The notes under the pieces: model-generated
What the model saw: the letters and a program-made list of their open reading frames with translations, nothing else
The model's database searches: none
Told to the model about the DNA's origin: nothing
Assembly (NCBI RefSeq): GCF_022815605.1
Contig: NZ_JALGRP010000016.1
Span: forward strand, 1 to 51,392
Direction of reading: 5' to 3'
Length of the DNA stretch: 51,392 bases
Source: Microbacterium sp. VKM Ac-2923
GTDB lineage: Bacteria > Actinomycetota > Actinomycetes > Actinomycetales > Microbacteriaceae
Shown here: one piece after another, positions 16,007 to 23,882 of the stretch
Numbering within the stretch: position 1 is the first letter of the stretch
How the letters are laid out: every line of letters starts with the position of its first letter
Made by a program: the position numbers and the translations under genes

Positions 16007-17388
16007 GCGGGGATGCTGCTTCCGGTGGTGGTGCGGGTCCAGGTCTGGGTGGCGATCTGCACGGCGTCCCACGGGGAGCCGAGCGGGGGCGTGTAAGAGA
16101 GGTCGAGGTCGGAGACCTGCTCGACGGTGAGCCCGGCGAACAGGGCGGTCGCATAGGTGTCGACGCGCTTGGCGGTCTCCGTGCCGAGGCGGCCGACGAG
16201 CTGCGCGCCGAGCAGGCGCCCGTCGCGGGTGTCGCCGGTGATGCGGATCGTGATCGGCTGCGCGCCCGGGTAGTAGCGCTTGTGGTCGTCCGCAACCGCG
16301 GTCGTCGTCGCCGGAGCGAATCCGGCGGCGAAGGCTTCGTGCTCGCGCAGTCCGGTCCGGGAGGCGACCAGATCGAACACCTTCACGACCTGCGTGCCGA
16401 CGGAGCCGGCGAACCGGGCGTCGCCGCCGAGGGCGTTCTCGCCCGCGACCCGGCCCTGCTTGTGCGCCGTCGTGCCGAGCGGCAGGTAGGTGGTTCCGAG
16501 GAGCCGATGGTGGGTCGTCACTCCGTCGCCTGCCGCGTACACGTGCGTGAGGCCGGTGCGCATGGCCTCGTCGACGACGACGGCGCGGCCGGCGCCGAGG
16601 GACGCTCCGGCGCGGGCGAGCAGGTCGGTGTTCGGCTTCACTCCGACTACCAGGAGGACGACGTCGGCGGTGCGGGTGAGAGGTGTGCCGTCGTGATCGG
16701 CGTGCACCGCGAGGCCGGTCGCGGTCTTCTCGATCGAGGCGACGGTGGTGCGGGTGAGCACCTCGACGCCGCGCTCAGTCAGCTCGGTGTGGACGAGGGC
16801 ACCGAGTTCGGGGTCGAGGGTGGAGAGCACTTCGGGGCCGCGCTGCAGCTGAGTGACCTGGAGGCGTCGGACGGTGAGGGCTTCGGCCATCTCGAGGCCG
16901 ACGTAGCCGGCGCCGACGATGATCGCGGTCTGCGGGTCGCGGCTGTCGAGGAACCGCTCGAGGGCGAAGGTGTCGCCCATCGAGTGCAGCACGTGCACCC
17001 CGTCCTCCGGACCCAGCGCGTCCACTCCGGCGATGCCGGCGGAGGAGGCGAGGGCGCCGGTGCCGACGATCAGCTCGTCGTATCCGATCCGGTCGAGCGA
17101 GCCGTCGGGGGTGCGGACGGTGAGCTGCTGCCCGGTGACGTCGATGTCGGTCGCGAAGGTGTCCAGGCGCAGGGTCATGCCGGTGGCTTCGAGGTCGGCG
17201 TGGGTGCGGTGCGCGAGCGACTGCCAGGGCTGCACCTCGCGGGAGAAGTAGTACGGGATCCCGCAGATGGAGAAGTTCGGGTAGGAGTCGGCGACGACGA
17301 CGGTCACGTCGACGGACGGGTCGAGCTCGCGGGCGCGCAGCGCGGCGGAGATCCCCGCGTCGCTGCCGCCGATGGCGACGAGATGCAT
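16003..17388 (-). CDS. FAD/NAD(P)H disulfide oxidoreductase (CoA-disulfide reductase/NADH oxidase-like)
   Basis: A 461-residue flavoprotein. The N-terminal FAD site is VAIGGSDAGISAA, with a single redox Cys42 in NFSICGIPYYFS as in CoA-disulfide reductases and Nox enzymes. The NAD site AIIVGAGYVGLEMAE and FAD-binding VYAAGDGV follow, then a dimerisation domain. The ATG at 17388 has AAGG 8 bases upstream. The frame runs on upstream through the aquaporin gene but without a credible start. Lying between aquaporin and arsC, it may regenerate thiols or oxidise thiol-arsenic species; the substrate is unproven. Confidence 0.8.
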   Translation of the reverse strand: MHLVAIGGSDAGISAALRARELDPSVDVTVVVADSYPNFSICGIPYYFSREVQPWQSLAHRTHADLEATGMTLRLDTFATDIDVTGQQLTVRTPDGSLDRIGYDELIVGTGALASSAGIAGVDALGPEDGVHVLHSMGDTFALERFLDSRDPQTAIIVGAGYVGLEMAEALTVRRLQVTQLQRGPEVLSTLDPELGALVHTELTERGVEVLTRTTVASIEKTATGLAVHADHDGTPLTRTADVVLLVVGVKPNTDLLARAGASLGAGRAVVVDEAMRTGLTHVYAAGDGVTTHHRLLGTTYLPLGTTAHKQGRVAGENALGGDARFAGSVGTQVVKVFDLVASRTGLREHEAFAAGFAPATTTAVADDHKRYYPGAQPITIRITGDTRDGRLLGAQLVGRLGTETAKRVDTYATALFAGLTVEQVSDLDLSYTPPLGSPWDAVQIATQTWTRTTTGSSIPA

Positions 17389-17405
17389 CAGATGGGCCTT
17401 TCGAA

Positions 17406-18161
17406 TCAGACGTGTGAAGAGGTCGAGGTGGCCGGGACCACGAGGTCCCCGGCGGCTCGCGCGGCGCCCGGGAAGAGGAACACGGCGATGCCGACGCCGA
17501 TCGCGGCGCCGACGAGCTGCGCGGCGATGAAGGGCAGGACGGAGGCGGGGGCGATGCCGGCGAAGGTGTCGGTGAAGACGCGGCCTACCGTCACGGCGGG
17601 GTTCGCGAACGAGGTCGAGGACGTGAACCAGTACGCGGCACCGATGTACGCGCCGACCGCGGCCGCCGCGAGCGGGCCGCGGTTCGTCCGGGCGAGGGAG
17701 AGGATCACGAGGACCAGGCCCGCGGTGGCGACGACCTCCCCGAGCAGATGCCCGGCGGTGACGCGCTCGGTCGTCGCGATCGCGGTCGGGACCTCGAACA
17801 TCGCGTTCGCGAGGACCGCGCCGCCGACGCCGCCGAGCAGCTGCGCGCCGACGAACACCACCAGCTCCCGCCCGGACAGGCCGGTACGGTCGCGACGACC
17901 GAGGAGCGCGTCGACGGCGGACACGAGCGGATTGAAGTGCGCCCCCGACACCGGGCCGAAGACGAGGATCAGCACCGCCAGTCCCAGCGCGGTCGCGAGG
18001 GAGTTCTCCAGCAGTTGCAGGCCGACGTCGTCCGGAGAGAGCGACTGCGCGGCGATGCCGGAGCCGACGACGATCGCCACGAGCAGGCCCGTGCCGAGGA
18101 ACTCGGCCACGGCCCGACGAGCGAGCGGAGGAGAGGAAGTGGTGTCCATGTCGTCGGCCAT
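17406..18161 (-). CDS. MIP-family aquaporin/aquaglyceroporin (AqpS-like)
   Basis: A 251-residue six-helix channel. The first pore motif is NPL (HFNPLVS, residues 77-79) rather than NPA; the second is canonical NPA (FANPAVT, 187-189). In some bacteria an aquaglyceroporin in an ars operon lets arsenite leave down its gradient after ArsC reduction; AqpS of Sinorhizobium is the known case. First gene of the minus-strand ars operon, divergent from the ArsR-ArsC fusion with only 37 bp between starts. A start four codons later (ATG at 18149) is possible. Confidence 0.8.
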   Translation of the reverse strand: MADDMDTTSSPPLARRAVAEFLGTGLLVAIVVGSGIAAQSLSPDDVGLQLLENSLATALGLAVLILVFGPVSGAHFNPLVSAVDALLGRRDRTGLSGRELVVFVGAQLLGGVGGAVLANAMFEVPTAIATTERVTAGHLLGEVVATAGLVLVILSLARTNRGPLAAAAVGAYIGAAYWFTSSTSFANPAVTVGRVFTDTFAGIAPASVLPFIAAQLVGAAIGVGIAVFLFPGAARAAGDLVVPATSTSSHV

Positions 18162-18198
18162 CTTGACCGCTCACGTTCACTCAGTCAAGATTGAGTCA
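18162..18198. promoter_or_regulatory. Compact divergent ars promoter/operator
   Basis: The 37 bp between two divergent start codons contain the symmetric GTCAAGATTGAGTCAA. TTGAC-like boxes occur on both strands. Both transcripts are probably leaderless or nearly so, and one ArsR-type operator could control both directions. Confidence 0.5.
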
Positions 18199-18867
18199 AT
18201 GAACACCGAGCGAACCGAATTGGAAGCGCGGGCCGCCCGGCACGCGGCCCTCAGTGATCCCGCGCGCCTGCGGATCGTGGACCTGCTCACCCTCGGAGAC
18301 CTGGCGCCGCGGGAGCTGCAGGACCGGCTGGGGATGCCCTCCAACCTCGTCTCGCACCACCTCGCCGTCCTCGAGCGGGAGGGAATGATCCTCCGACGCC
18401 GTTCGGAGGCGGACCGGCGCCGCAGCTACGTCCACCTGGTCCCCGGCGCGTTCGATCAGCTCGGGCCGTCGTCCACCGCCGCGGTGCGGCGGGTGCTGTT
18501 CGTGTGCACCGCGAACTCCGCCCGCTCCCAGCTCGCCGCGCAGCTTTGGTCGCAGCGCAGCCCCATCCCCGTCGCCTCCGCCGGCACCCACCCGGCCACC
18601 GCGGTGGCGGTCGGCGCGATCGCGACCGCCGAACGTCACGGCCTCCCGCTACCCGAAGGTATCCCGCAGCAGTTCGCGGACGTCGCCGCGGACACCGACC
18701 TCGTGATCACCGTCTGCGATGCCGCGCACGAGGAACTCGGCTCGGAGGCGCTGCACTGGTCGATCCCCGACCCTGTGCCCGCTGGCACAGACGCCGCGTT
18801 CGATGCCGCCTACGACGAGCTCGCCGCGCGCGTCGACGCCCTCGCGGCGAGGGTCACGGCCGCCTGA
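18199..18867 (+). CDS. ArsR-ArsC fusion (HTH repressor plus arsenate-reductase domain)
   Basis: 222 residues in two domains. Residues 1-90 are an ArsR-type winged helix (ALSDPARLRIVDLL, then PSNLVSHHLAVLEREGM). Residues 97-222 are an LMW-phosphatase/ArsC domain with CTANSARS (CX5R: Cys103, Arg109) and SIPDP acid. The HTH half has no Cys at all, so the usual ArsR CxC arsenic site is missing; the only Cys are 103 and 173, both in the enzyme half. The ATG immediately follows the operator. Its stop abuts the stop of the convergent arsR gene. Confidence 0.85.
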   Translation: MNTERTELEARAARHAALSDPARLRIVDLLTLGDLAPRELQDRLGMPSNLVSHHLAVLEREGMILRRRSEADRRRSYVHLVPGAFDQLGPSSTAAVRRVLFVCTANSARSQLAAQLWSQRSPIPVASAGTHPATAVAVGAIATAERHGLPLPEGIPQQFADVAADTDLVITVCDAAHEELGSEALHWSIPDPVPAGTDAAFDAAYDELAARVDALAARVTAA

Positions 18868-19218
18868 TTAGACGCGGGTGAGCATCCCCGCGAGGGAGTC
18901 GAGCGCGCCGGGGACGAGGGAAAAGTACGCCCACGTGCCGCGCTTCTCGCGGGCCAGGATCCCGGCATCCACGAGGATCTTCAAGTGGTGCGACACGGTG
19001 GGCTGACTCAGCCCGACCGGCTCCGTGAAGTCGCACACGCACACCTCGCCCGTCGCGCTAGACGCGACGATCGACACCAGCCGGAGCCTCGCCGGATCCG
19101 CCATCGCCTTCAACGCCCGCGCCAGCAGCTCCGCGCCCTCGGCGCTCAGCGGCTCGCGCGCGAGCGGCGCGCAGCACGCGGCCGCCGCCGCGGTGAGGGT
19201 CAGCTCGGTCGTCGCCAT
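18868..19218 (-). CDS. arsR: ArsR/SmtB-family arsenic repressor
   Basis: A 116-residue repressor with an ArsR winged helix (MADPARLRLVSIV, then LSQPTVSHHLKILVDAGI). It has vicinal Cys15-Cys16 near the N-terminus plus a CVCD pair at 60/62. Vicinal N-terminal Cys are known in Corynebacterium ArsR1, where Cys15/16 and a more distal Cys bind As(III). The ATG at 19218 has GGAGGG upstream and gives exactly Cys15/16; the ATG at 19248 lies inside the promoter. Divergent from the ArsO-like gene with paired operators between them. Confidence 0.88.
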   Translation of the reverse strand: MATTELTLTAAAAACCAPLAREPLSAEGAELLARALKAMADPARLRLVSIVASSATGEVCVCDFTEPVGLSQPTVSHHLKILVDAGILAREKRGTWAYFSLVPGALDSLAGMLTRV

Positions 19219-19234
19219 GCCTCCACCCTCCCAC

Positions 19235-19291
19235 ACATTGACAGTCATCGATATGCCGGGTCAGACTCGGTCCATCGATGACCGTCGATGT
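19235..19291. promoter_or_regulatory. Paired inverted operators between arsR and the ArsO-like gene
   Basis: ACATTGACAGTCATCGATAT (19235-19254) is repeated in inverted orientation at 19272-19291 with 4 mismatches in 20. Each copy would lie over the promoter of one divergent transcript. Confidence 0.65.
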
Positions 19292-19306
19292 TGAGGAGTG
19301 CACCTG

Positions 19307-20626
19307 ATGACCATGCTGCTGACCGTCCCGCCCCGCACCGACGAGCGCCGCCTCGCCGGCCTCCCCGTCGCCGTCATCGGCGCCGGCCCCGTCGGTCTCG
19401 CCGCCGCCGCGCAGCTGCTCGAGCGCGGCCTCGACGTCGTGGTCTACGAAGCAGGTGAGAGTGCCGGCGCCGCGGTGCGGCAGTGGGGTCACACTCGCCT
19501 GTTCTCGCCGTGGGAGTACCTGGTCGACTCCGCTGCCGGACGCCTGCTCGACGCCGCCGGCTGGGAGGTGCCCGCCGCGAAGAAGCTGCCCACCGGGCAC
19601 GATTTCGTCCGCGACTACCTCGCACCCCTCGCCGCGACCCCGCAGCTCGCCCCGCTTATCCACTACCGCTCCCGTGTGACCGCCGTCTCTCGTGAGGGCA
19701 TGGATCGCACCCGCTCCACCGGTCGCGCTGCGACACCGTTCCTGCTGCGCCTGGACACCCCGGAGGGCGTCACCGACGTCACCGCCCGCGCGGTCATCGA
19801 CACGTCCGGTACGTACTCGACCCCCAACGCGCTCGCCTCCGCGGGCCTTGACCCACTCGGTGTCCTCGATGTCGCGGAGCATCTCAGTCACGCCCTGCCG
19901 GACGTGCTCGGCGCCGACCGCGCCCGGTTCGCCGGGAAGAGCGTCCTCGTCGTCGGCGCCGGCCACTCCGCCGCGAACACGCTGATCAAGCTCGCCCGTC
20001 TCGCCCGCGAGGAACCGGATACGAGGATCACGTGGGCGATTCGCGGCACCAGCCCGCTGCGCGTCTTCGGCTCCGGGGACGATGAGCTGGAGGAGCGCGG
20101 CAAGCTCGGCGGGACCGTGCGCCAGCTCGTCCGCGACGGCGCGATCACTCTCCTGGACCGCTTCGAGATCGACCGCCTCGAGAAGGCCCCCTCCGGCGGT
20201 GTCACGGTGATGGGGCGGCGGCGGAAGGAGCGCGAGAGTGTGGAAGTCGATGTCGTGGTTCAGGCCACCGGGTTCCGGCCCGACCTCGACATGCTGCGCG
20301 AGATCCGCGTCTCCCTCGACGAGATCGTGGAAGCGCCCCGCGCACTCGCCTCGCTCATCGACCCGAACCTGCACTCCTGCGGCACCGTCGACCCCCACGG
20401 CGTCGCGGAACTCGCCCACCCGGAGCCGAACTTCTTCATCGCGGGGATGAAGTCGTACGGCAGGGCGCCGACCTTCCTGCTCGTCACCGGCTACGAGCAG
20501 GTCCGCTCGATCGCGGACGAACTCGCGGGCGATCACGCCGCCGCCCGGCGCGTGCAGCTCGTCCTCCCCGAAACCGGCGTTTGCTCCACCGACATCGGAT
20601 CCGCCGGAGGGAGCTGCTGCTCGTGA
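19307..20626 (+). CDS. ArsO-like flavin-dependent oxidoreductase
   Basis: A 439-residue NAD(P)/FAD protein with two Rossmann motifs, VAVIGAGPVGLAAAAQLL at the N-terminus and VLVVGAGHSAANTLI mid-protein. This is monooxygenase/thioredoxin-reductase-like architecture. The extreme C-terminus is GGSCCS, a vicinal Cys pair suited to arsenic or redox chemistry. ArsO-type flavoproteins are known in actinobacterial ars clusters, but their reaction is not settled. The ATG at 19307 has GAGGAG 8 bases upstream. The stop overlaps the next gene (GTGA), so the two are coupled. Confidence 0.75.
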   Translation: MTMLLTVPPRTDERRLAGLPVAVIGAGPVGLAAAAQLLERGLDVVVYEAGESAGAAVRQWGHTRLFSPWEYLVDSAAGRLLDAAGWEVPAAKKLPTGHDFVRDYLAPLAATPQLAPLIHYRSRVTAVSREGMDRTRSTGRAATPFLLRLDTPEGVTDVTARAVIDTSGTYSTPNALASAGLDPLGVLDVAEHLSHALPDVLGADRARFAGKSVLVVGAGHSAANTLIKLARLAREEPDTRITWAIRGTSPLRVFGSGDDELEERGKLGGTVRQLVRDGAITLLDRFEIDRLEKAPSGGVTVMGRRRKERESVEVDVVVQATGFRPDLDMLREIRVSLDEIVEAPRALASLIDPNLHSCGTVDPHGVAELAHPEPNFFIAGMKSYGRAPTFLLVTGYEQVRSIADELAGDHAAARRVQLVLPETGVCSTDIGSAGGSCCS

Positions 20627-21117
20627 CCGCGATCCGGCCGATGCTCCCCGAGGACTGGGCGGCGGTCGAGGCGATCTACCGCGAGGGGATCCTGACCGGG
20701 CACGCCACGTTCGAGGCCGAGCCGCCGACGTGGGAGGCGTTCGATGCGGGGAAACTCGACGTCGGGCGCCTGGTCGCTGTCGACGGAGAACAGATCCTCG
20801 GTTGGGCCGCGTTGTCGAAGGTCTCGGCCCGGCCCGTCTACCGGGGCGTGGTCGAGCACTCCGTCTACATCGCCGCCGCCGCACGTGGCCGCGGCGTCGG
20901 TTCGATCCTGCTCGCCGCGCTCATCGCCGCGGCGGACGACGCGGACCTGTGGACGATCCAGTCGAGCATCTTCCCGGAGAACACCGCCAGTCTCGCCCTC
21001 CACGACCGTGCGGGATTCCGGCGCGTGGGCATCCGGGAGCGCATCGCGCAGATGACGTATGGGCCGGAGGCTGACCGCTGGCGCGACACGATCCTCATCG
21101 AGCGGCGGCGCCCGTGA
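20623..21117 (+). CDS. GNAT acetyltransferase, ArsN1/phosphinothricin-acetyltransferase type
   Basis: A 164-residue GNAT enzyme from the GTG overlapping the previous stop. The sequence IRPMLPEDWAAVEAIYREGI at the N-terminus and EHSVYIAAAARGRGVGSILL (acetyl-CoA loop RGRGVG) are typical of phosphinothricin acetyltransferases. In ars operons this family includes ArsN1, shown elsewhere to N-acetylate the arsenical antibiotic arsinothricin. The coupling to the ArsO-like gene and the ArsR promoter favours that role over glufosinate resistance. Terminator follows 73 bp later. Confidence 0.75.
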   Translation: MTAIRPMLPEDWAAVEAIYREGILTGHATFEAEPPTWEAFDAGKLDVGRLVAVDGEQILGWAALSKVSARPVYRGVVEHSVYIAAAARGRGVGSILLAALIAAADDADLWTIQSSIFPENTASLALHDRAGFRRVGIRERIAQMTYGPEADRWRDTILIERRRP

Positions 21118-21190
21118 GGCCGTGACTCGTCCAGGATCCGCGTGTATCGTGATCGTCACAACGGGCCGGTTCCCGGAACGTTGCCAGCCG

Positions 21191-21220
21191 AAGACCCCGC
21201 CTAGCGGGGTCTTCGTTTTT
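21191..21220 (+). terminator. Rho-independent terminator of the arsO-arsN operon
   Basis: AAGACCCCGC-CTA-GCGGGGTCTT is followed by CGTTTTT. The T-run contains the stop codon of the convergent DUF3800 gene. Confidence 0.88.
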
Positions 21221-21932
21221 AAGGCGTCCAGATCCAGTCGTGCGACGTCGACGCGGCGATCAGTCCGCTCAACCGCGCCATCGTCGCCGCGGACTTCGGG
21301 TGCGTCTCCGTCACCGTCTGGCGGCGCCGATGCAGATAGACCGCGAGGTCCACTGCCTGCAAACCGGCGGCGTTCCTCGAGGACGCGAACTGGATCGGGG
21401 AGGAAATCAGGTCGAGCTTGCTCGGTCGGTAGCCCGGCGTTCCCAGCAGCTGGTAGCTCTCGAACTGCCGCCGATGCTCTTCCTGCGTCGCGATCTCGTC
21501 AGCGACGACGATCACCTCCTCCGTGTCGGAAGAGAAGACGTAGCGGCGGTACTCATTCACCCGCTCGAGCAGGTGCTGCAACACGACCTTGTGCGGCTGC
21601 TCCGGGTACCGATACCGAGCGTTCAGACGCTTCACGTCCACACCGCGGAACAGGTAGCGGACCTCGGCCTCCTGCGCGATGCGCAGCGCGGCCGCGTAGA
21701 TGCCGGCCGCCTCACGGTGCTTCCCGCGCAGAGGCGCCCACTCGCCGGCGCCGCCCATCAGCTCGTGCCCGTGGAACTCGACATCCGTCGGGACCCCGTG
21801 GTCCACGGCGATCTGCTCCCGGAGAGCGGCGTAGCCCTGCTCGAGCTGCTCCCACTTCTCCTGCGTGGTCACGGCAGCGCCGATGAAGTAGAAGTCCTGT
21901 GTGTAGGACTCGTCCACGTACGCGATCAGCAT
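21219..21932 (-). CDS. DUF3800 protein
   Basis: A 237-residue DUF3800 protein. It opens with the family hallmark YVDESYTQDFYFIGA and has later conserved acidic and His residues (FHGHEL, VVADEIATQ, LQAVDLAVYLHRR). The Asp/Glu pattern resembles an RNase H-like nuclease, but activity is unproven. DUF3800 genes are widespread on mobile elements and occasionally in defence contexts. Here it sits alone between the ars operon terminator and the MerR gene, and its stop lies in the terminator T-run. No arsenic-specific role is apparent. Confidence 0.78.
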   Translation of the reverse strand: MLIAYVDESYTQDFYFIGAAVTTQEKWEQLEQGYAALREQIAVDHGVPTDVEFHGHELMGGAGEWAPLRGKHREAAGIYAAALRIAQEAEVRYLFRGVDVKRLNARYRYPEQPHKVVLQHLLERVNEYRRYVFSSDTEEVIVVADEIATQEEHRRQFESYQLLGTPGYRPSKLDLISSPIQFASSRNAAGLQAVDLAVYLHRRRQTVTETHPKSAATMARLSGLIAASTSHDWIWTP

Positions 21933-22072
21933 CCGGTCATCATGTCAGCGACCTCCGCCACCACGAGCGGTAGAACAGCGCGTGCGGGCCGCTGCGAACG
22001 GCTCGCAGACGTGAGCATGTCGCGGGAGCACTGATGCTCGGGGTGCACGGAGCGCACCTGATCGATCTGTCG

Positions 22073-22483
22073 TCACTGGTGTTGTCCGCGGGAGCGGAAG
22101 ATGCACTCGGTCGAGCAGAGCTCGTCCCGGTCGGGGCACTCGGCGAGGTCGTGGTCGGCGCGATCGAGGCGAGAGCGCAGCTCGTCCAGTCGCGCGCGCT
22201 TCTCGTCCAGCTGCCGGACTCGTTCCGCGAGGAGCGGGCGGAGAGCGTCGCGGACGTCGGTGCAGGAGGTGGTTTCAAGGGCGCGCAGGTGACGGCCGAT
22301 GTCCTCGAGCGGGAGGCCGAGTTCCTTGCTGGACTCGATGAGGTCCAGGCGGGCGAGCACGTCGGCGTCGTAGTCGCGGTACCCGTTGCTGCTGCGGCCG
22401 GGGGTGATGAGTCCGATGGACTCGTAGTACCGCAGCGCCGTCGCGGAGACGCCGCTGCGCTTGCTGACGTCCGAGATCCGCAC
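22073..22483 (-). CDS. MerR-family metal-responsive regulator
   Basis: 136 residues from a GTG with AGGG 6 bases upstream. The N-terminal winged helix is VRISDVSKRSGVSATALRYYESIGL, followed by a coiled-coil dimerisation helix. Three Cys groups (TTSCTDV; ECPDRDELCSTECIF) lie where ZntR/MerR-type sensors bind metal. It is divergent from the exporter-like gene, whose promoter has the 19-bp spacer typical of MerR activation. The inducer could be As(III) or another thiophilic metal. Confidence 0.8.
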   Translation of the reverse strand: MRISDVSKRSGVSATALRYYESIGLITPGRSSNGYRDYDADVLARLDLIESSKELGLPLEDIGRHLRALETTSCTDVRDALRPLLAERVRQLDEKRARLDELRSRLDRADHDLAECPDRDELCSTECIFRSRGQHQ

Positions 22484-22511
22484 ACGCCCGACCCTACGGC
22501 GCGAACCCCGC

Positions 22512-22542
22512 TTGACCTTCAACCGGCTCGAACGTTTACCGT
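22512..22542 (+). promoter_or_regulatory. MerR-type promoter with 19-bp spacer
   Basis: TTGACC (22512-22517) and TACCGT (22537-22542) are separated by 19 bp. The overlong spacer is diagnostic of promoters twisted open by MerR proteins. It points at the exporter-like gene at 22580. Confidence 0.65.
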
Positions 22543-22579
22543 TGCACCCCGTGCCCTTCCTTCTTCCCGGTGTGCTGTC

Positions 22580-23563
22580 GTGAGCGCCCTCGTCGCCTGG
22601 CTCGAACACCGCCAGATCCCGCTCTACCTCGCCGCGATCGCCGCTGGAGCTGCGCTCGGACTGCTGCTGCCCGCCGCGCACAGCCTGGAGATCGCGATCG
22701 AGCCGGTGCTCGCGCTGCTGCTGTTCGCCACGTTCCTTGGCGTCCCGTTCGCTGCGATCGGCCGGTCGCTGCGCGACGGTCGTTTCCTCGCCGCGGTCGG
22801 GGTGTTGAACTTCGTCGTTGTGCCCGTCGTCGCCTACGGCCTGTCCCGGTTCGTGGCCGACAGTCCCGCGCTGCTGTTCGGGGTGCTGCTGGTGCTGCTG
22901 ACTCCGTGCATCGACTACGTGATCGTCTTCGCCGGCCTTGCCGGCGGCGCCTCCGATCGGCTGCTCGCCGCGGCACCGCTGCTGATGCTCGCGCAGATCC
23001 TGCTCCTCCCGCTATACCTGCTGCTCTTCCTCGGACCGGAGGGCGTCGCCGTGGTCGAGATTGGTCCGTTTGCGCGCGCGTTCCTGCTGCTCATCGTCGT
23101 ACCACTCACCGCGGCCGCTCTCGTGCAGGCCCTCGGTCGGCGGCACTGGGCGGGCCGGGTCATCGAGTCCACGATGCTCGGGCTCATGGTGCCGCTGATG
23201 ATGGGGACCCTGTTCGTGGTCGTCGCCTCCCAGGCCGGCGCCGTCGGCGCGGTCGCCGGACAGCTACTCGTCCTCGTCCCGATTTACGCCGGCTTCCTCG
23301 TCGTCATGGCCGCCGCCGGTCTGGGCGTCGCGCGGCTCTTCCGCCTCGAGTACTCCGCGACCCGCGCACTCGTGTTCAGCGGCGCGACCCGCAACTCCCT
23401 CGTCGTCCTGCCGCTCGCGCTCGCGCTGCCCGCATCACTTGCGCTCGCTCCGGTCGTCGTCGTCACGCAGACCCTCGTGGAGCTCGTCGGCATGGTCGTG
23501 TTCGTCCGGCTGATCCCCCGGCTCGTCCGCGACCCGACGGGCACGCATGTCAGAGGCGCATGA
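22580..23563 (+). CDS. Arsenite-exporter-like membrane protein (BASS/ACR3-type)
   Basis: A 327-residue protein with about ten hydrophobic helices. It resembles the bile acid/sodium symporter-ACR3 superfamily and the actinobacterial 'arsenic resistance protein' group. LTPCIDYVIVF carries the Cys at the position of the conserved ACR3 Cys, and a second repeat half follows. The GTG at 22580 is about 38 bases after the MerR-type -10; no strong ribosome site is visible. The expected role is efflux of As(III) or a related metalloid. Followed closely by a thioredoxin-fold gene. Confidence 0.72.
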   Translation: MSALVAWLEHRQIPLYLAAIAAGAALGLLLPAAHSLEIAIEPVLALLLFATFLGVPFAAIGRSLRDGRFLAAVGVLNFVVVPVVAYGLSRFVADSPALLFGVLLVLLTPCIDYVIVFAGLAGGASDRLLAAAPLLMLAQILLLPLYLLLFLGPEGVAVVEIGPFARAFLLLIVVPLTAAALVQALGRRHWAGRVIESTMLGLMVPLMMGTLFVVVASQAGAVGAVAGQLLVLVPIYAGFLVVMAAAGLGVARLFRLEYSATRALVFSGATRNSLVVLPLALALPASLALAPVVVVTQTLVELVGMVVFVRLIPRLVRDPTGTHVRGA

Positions 23564-23570
23564 TCAGCAG

Positions 23571-23882
23571 ATGAGATTCGAAGTTCTCCACATCGACGCG
23601 TGCCCGAACTCAGCGGAAGCGATCGGGCGCCTCCGCGAAGCTCTCGTCGCCACAGGGCACCCCGATGCGGTGGTCGAGACCCGACTGCTGCGAACGCCGG
23701 AAGACGCCGCGGATGCACCCTTCGCCGGATCACCAACGATCACCCTCGACGGGACCGACCTCTTCCCCACAACCGGGCGGACGAACGACCTCGCCTGCCG
23801 CGTCTACGCGACTCCAGTTGGACTCGCGGGGGCGCCGACAACTGCGCAGATCATCGACGCGATCACCCCTCGTGCCCACTGA
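23571..23882 (+). CDS. Thioredoxin-fold/alkylmercury-lyase-like small protein
   Basis: About 103 residues. The pattern LHIDACPNSAEAIGRLREAL, FAGSPTITLDGTDLFP and CRVYATPVGLAGAPT is that of small thioredoxin-fold proteins often found with metal-resistance genes and annotated as thioredoxin or alkylmercury-lyase family. Only single Cys are present in each motif, so a metal or thiol handling role is more likely than classical dithiol reduction. It starts 7 bases after the exporter stop; an upstream ATG at 23547 is the alternative start. Confidence 0.65.
   Translation: MRFEVLHIDACPNSAEAIGRLREALVATGHPDAVVETRLLRTPEDAADAPFAGSPTITLDGTDLFPTTGRTNDLACRVYATPVGLAGAPTTAQIIDAITPRAH

Noticed and set aside
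17389..18180. Upstream extension of the flavoprotein frame to 18180
   Set aside because: It reads out of frame through the aquaporin gene. The FAD motif begins at the ATG at 17388, which has its own ribosome site.
16282..18198. Very long plus-strand frame running into the ArsR-ArsC gene
   Set aside because: It is the GC-rich antisense of arsC, the flavoprotein and the aquaporin. The real start is the ATG at 18199 beside the operator.
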